Origin: Bolinopsis microptera
Lineage: Eukaryota > Ctenophora > Tentaculata > Lobata > Bolinopsidae
NCBI RefSeq assembly: GCF_026151205.1
Contig: NC_087080.1
Coordinates: 5,684,797 to 5,748,796 of the forward strand
Direction of reading: 5' to 3'
Length of the DNA: 64,000 bases
Part shown: piece after piece, positions 54,501 through 57,500 of the stretch
How positions within the stretch are numbered: position 1 is the first letter of the stretch
How the letters are laid out: each line of letters opens with the position of its first letter
Made by a program: the position numbers and the translations under genes
The notes under the pieces: generated by a model
Seen by the model: the letters and a program-made list of their open reading frames with translations, nothing else
What the model was told of the DNA's origin: nothing
Databases searched by the model: none

Positions 54501-57500
54501 TGTGGCGTTTGTGAACCGAACCATTAGTGAGGTTGTCTTTTGTGAAGGTTACAGCTATGATGCCATAGAGGGTATCAGTATCTTGAACAGGGTCACATCG
54601 CAACAATGTGACGAAGCCAGTCTTTTCGCAATCTTTCAAAAAGATAGAGCTTTACTAAAGGACAAACTCTACTGGAATTTGACTGATCCTGAAGAGAAAA
54701 CCTTGATATACTCAACTAGCTGGAGAACTGGAAAGAATTTACAATACAAATTAGCTGAACTGCCTCTAAGATCCCTTCCCGACAACCTGCTTCCTGGTGA
54801 GTACCACGTGACAACCACAGTAGGAGGTCACGTGACAACCGAGGGTACAGTGAGACTGTTTACTGTGGTGTGTTACGATAACGTGCACCCGGTGTCACGT
54901 ACTGTTGATATCCAGGTGCTGTGTGAGGCACAAGGTGCAATAGATGGGGATGTTATCTTTACTTGGGAGGTCCCTACAGGAGATGGGGGTTCAGTCAGCA
55001 TCACTACTACCAGCATGGTACTCGGGTATAAAGTAGAGGAGTATTTGATGGGGGAGTCTCCCGTTTCGGTTCTGTCTATCCCTCCAGCAGCACAGCACGT
55101 CTCACGGTTCACACTAAGGTGTCATGTGATCACCCGGTGTGGGTGTCAGGTGACAGGGGAGGCAGACCTGGTGATCTGGGATCTTAAACCCCACCACAAT
55201 GTTACCAAGCAAGGAGAGGAGGGGCGCCTGGCCCTCACTATCCTGGGGTCTGATGTGTCTTGGCCGAGAGGAGTGCTGGAGATTAGCAGGAACTCGGATG
55301 GGAAGCTTATGTCCGATGAGATGGTGGGGTACAGGACTGTTCAGCAGGTCTGTGAAACTTGATCTTCAAATGTTTGTTGTGTTACGAAAATATGTGTACT
55401 GTATAGTCTATAATTATCAAGTATGTATCACTAAATTCTGAATTTTAGCAAAAAATGTCTCTTGATCACAAAAAAAGATGCTTGAAGATATTATCCACAG
55501 GTCAGTGAAGCTGGGGAGATATCAGTGATGTTTGTTGTTCCGCCTGGACAGACTAAGATGTTGGGAAGACAGAGCTATACCTTGTCTGTGTCTTATAAAG
55601 GGGACGTGAAAACAACATCTCTACATCTCCACGTTATACAGGTACTTTAATACTATTTATTTATTTAAAATTGATTACTTATTAATTAATTACTTTAAAT
55701 GAACTAATTACTTATTAATTAATTACTTATTAATTATTTACTTATTCATCGATTTGTACCAGAAGTATTTTTCTGTGAGGATATTTTAGAAAAGGAACGG
55801 TAAGCTCATTTAAGATACCGGGTGTTTGATCACTTATTAAAGGTGATCCACATCACGAAAGAGTAAATAATTTGAAACCAAACGACTAACCATCTTAGTT
55901 AGTTTTAATGAAATAATTTCTTAACAGTCTAACTTAAATCTATACACAGGTAGAGCAATCACGTGATATAGCATTACAAGTTGAGAACCAGGAGCTCACA
56001 GCAACGTTCAGTTTAAAAGTCAGAGGAGCTCTTATAGTACCCAGCTCAATATCCTGGAATCACGAAACAGAGCTGAACGAGTACTCTACTGATCGCTCCC
56101 TCCTGAGGACGTCTATAGTGGTATCAGGTGAGCTTCCTACCCACCCATAGTGATATTTTATGAATAGTGAACATTTATTGCAATATTTATTGTGATCGCA
56201 TGTTATCTCATGTTATCATCAATAATTAACAATTATTATTCAGTTTAGTTGAACATTCTCAGGTATACGACAAAAACAACAGTCCACAATCTCCCTATCC
56301 TACAGTCTGGTAGTGCTGGGAAGTGCTGCTCCCCGCCTACACGACACAGCACACTTCACCCTGACAACCTACACCTGCCGGGTAGTATTCCCTGACATGC
56401 TAGTGTGTCCCAGTGCAGCACCTAGGTGCTACCACACCACTGTGTACCAGCGCGGGGTTTGCACGTGCAGTTTCGGTTACCGTGGCAACTGTAAAGAACC
56501 AACGCTACACTCAGTCACGTGTCCGGCTACATCTGATTGGAGACTAACAGAGTGGACCTCCCTGCCTTGTGACTACCGGGAGTGTGGTGATGTTGTGTTT
56601 ACATCACGAGTACGGGAGTGTAAATGCCAGGATGTAGTGGACAACACGCAGTGTGGTGGGCTGGACACAGACCTGACGGAGAGTGTGAAGTGCGGAGTGA
56701 AGAAGTACGAGTGGACGGAGTGGTCGGAGAAGGAATGTCCGAGGAATGTGTGTTACGAGAGTGAGGTGAGGAGGTACAGGCTGTGTCATTGTCTGGGAGA
56801 TGTGGACTTTGCCAAGTGTAGCGGCGATGTTATACAGAGCGTACACTGTAAGGCTGATAAAATGTGCTATCTTGATTAGAATTTTTCGGACTGTTAAAAT
56901 CTGTTTATCAATTTATTTTTGAAGATTTTTGATTGCAGAATTATAATTGCTATCCTGAACACAATTTGGTGGCTAGTTTTATTTGAGTATTTAAAATTTT
57001 AATAAAGAATAAATAAAGATAAATATTCGGTACATCTATATTTACTTTCAAATTTCATTGAAGTTGAGAATAACATACTTGTCAAGATGCTTGCTAGCAA
57101 CCACATAAATAAGTAAAACTCCAAAGAGAATCCCAAGAGTTCCATAGATAACTGCGTTCTCGATCAAAGCAGTTTTAACTTTGCCGGATATCGTGAATTC
57201 TCCAGCTGCTACGTACGAAGACAGCAGGGGTAAAATCAGCCTGAAAACAAATTTAATTGATTAATTAAAACGCTGAGTTAATTGTCAATTATTTCGTGAG
57301 TAGATGCATCACGCACGAAAAAGCTGGTTGAAATAAATTCATATTAGAAAAGTCATTTACAAATTGCTGTATAATTGGTTTGAGCATATATATATACAGA
57401 GTACACAGAATACAACAGCCGATTATTGTACAATGTTTACCAAGTAGACTGTACAAACTTACATATAATACAATATAACTATACACTATACAGCCTGGTT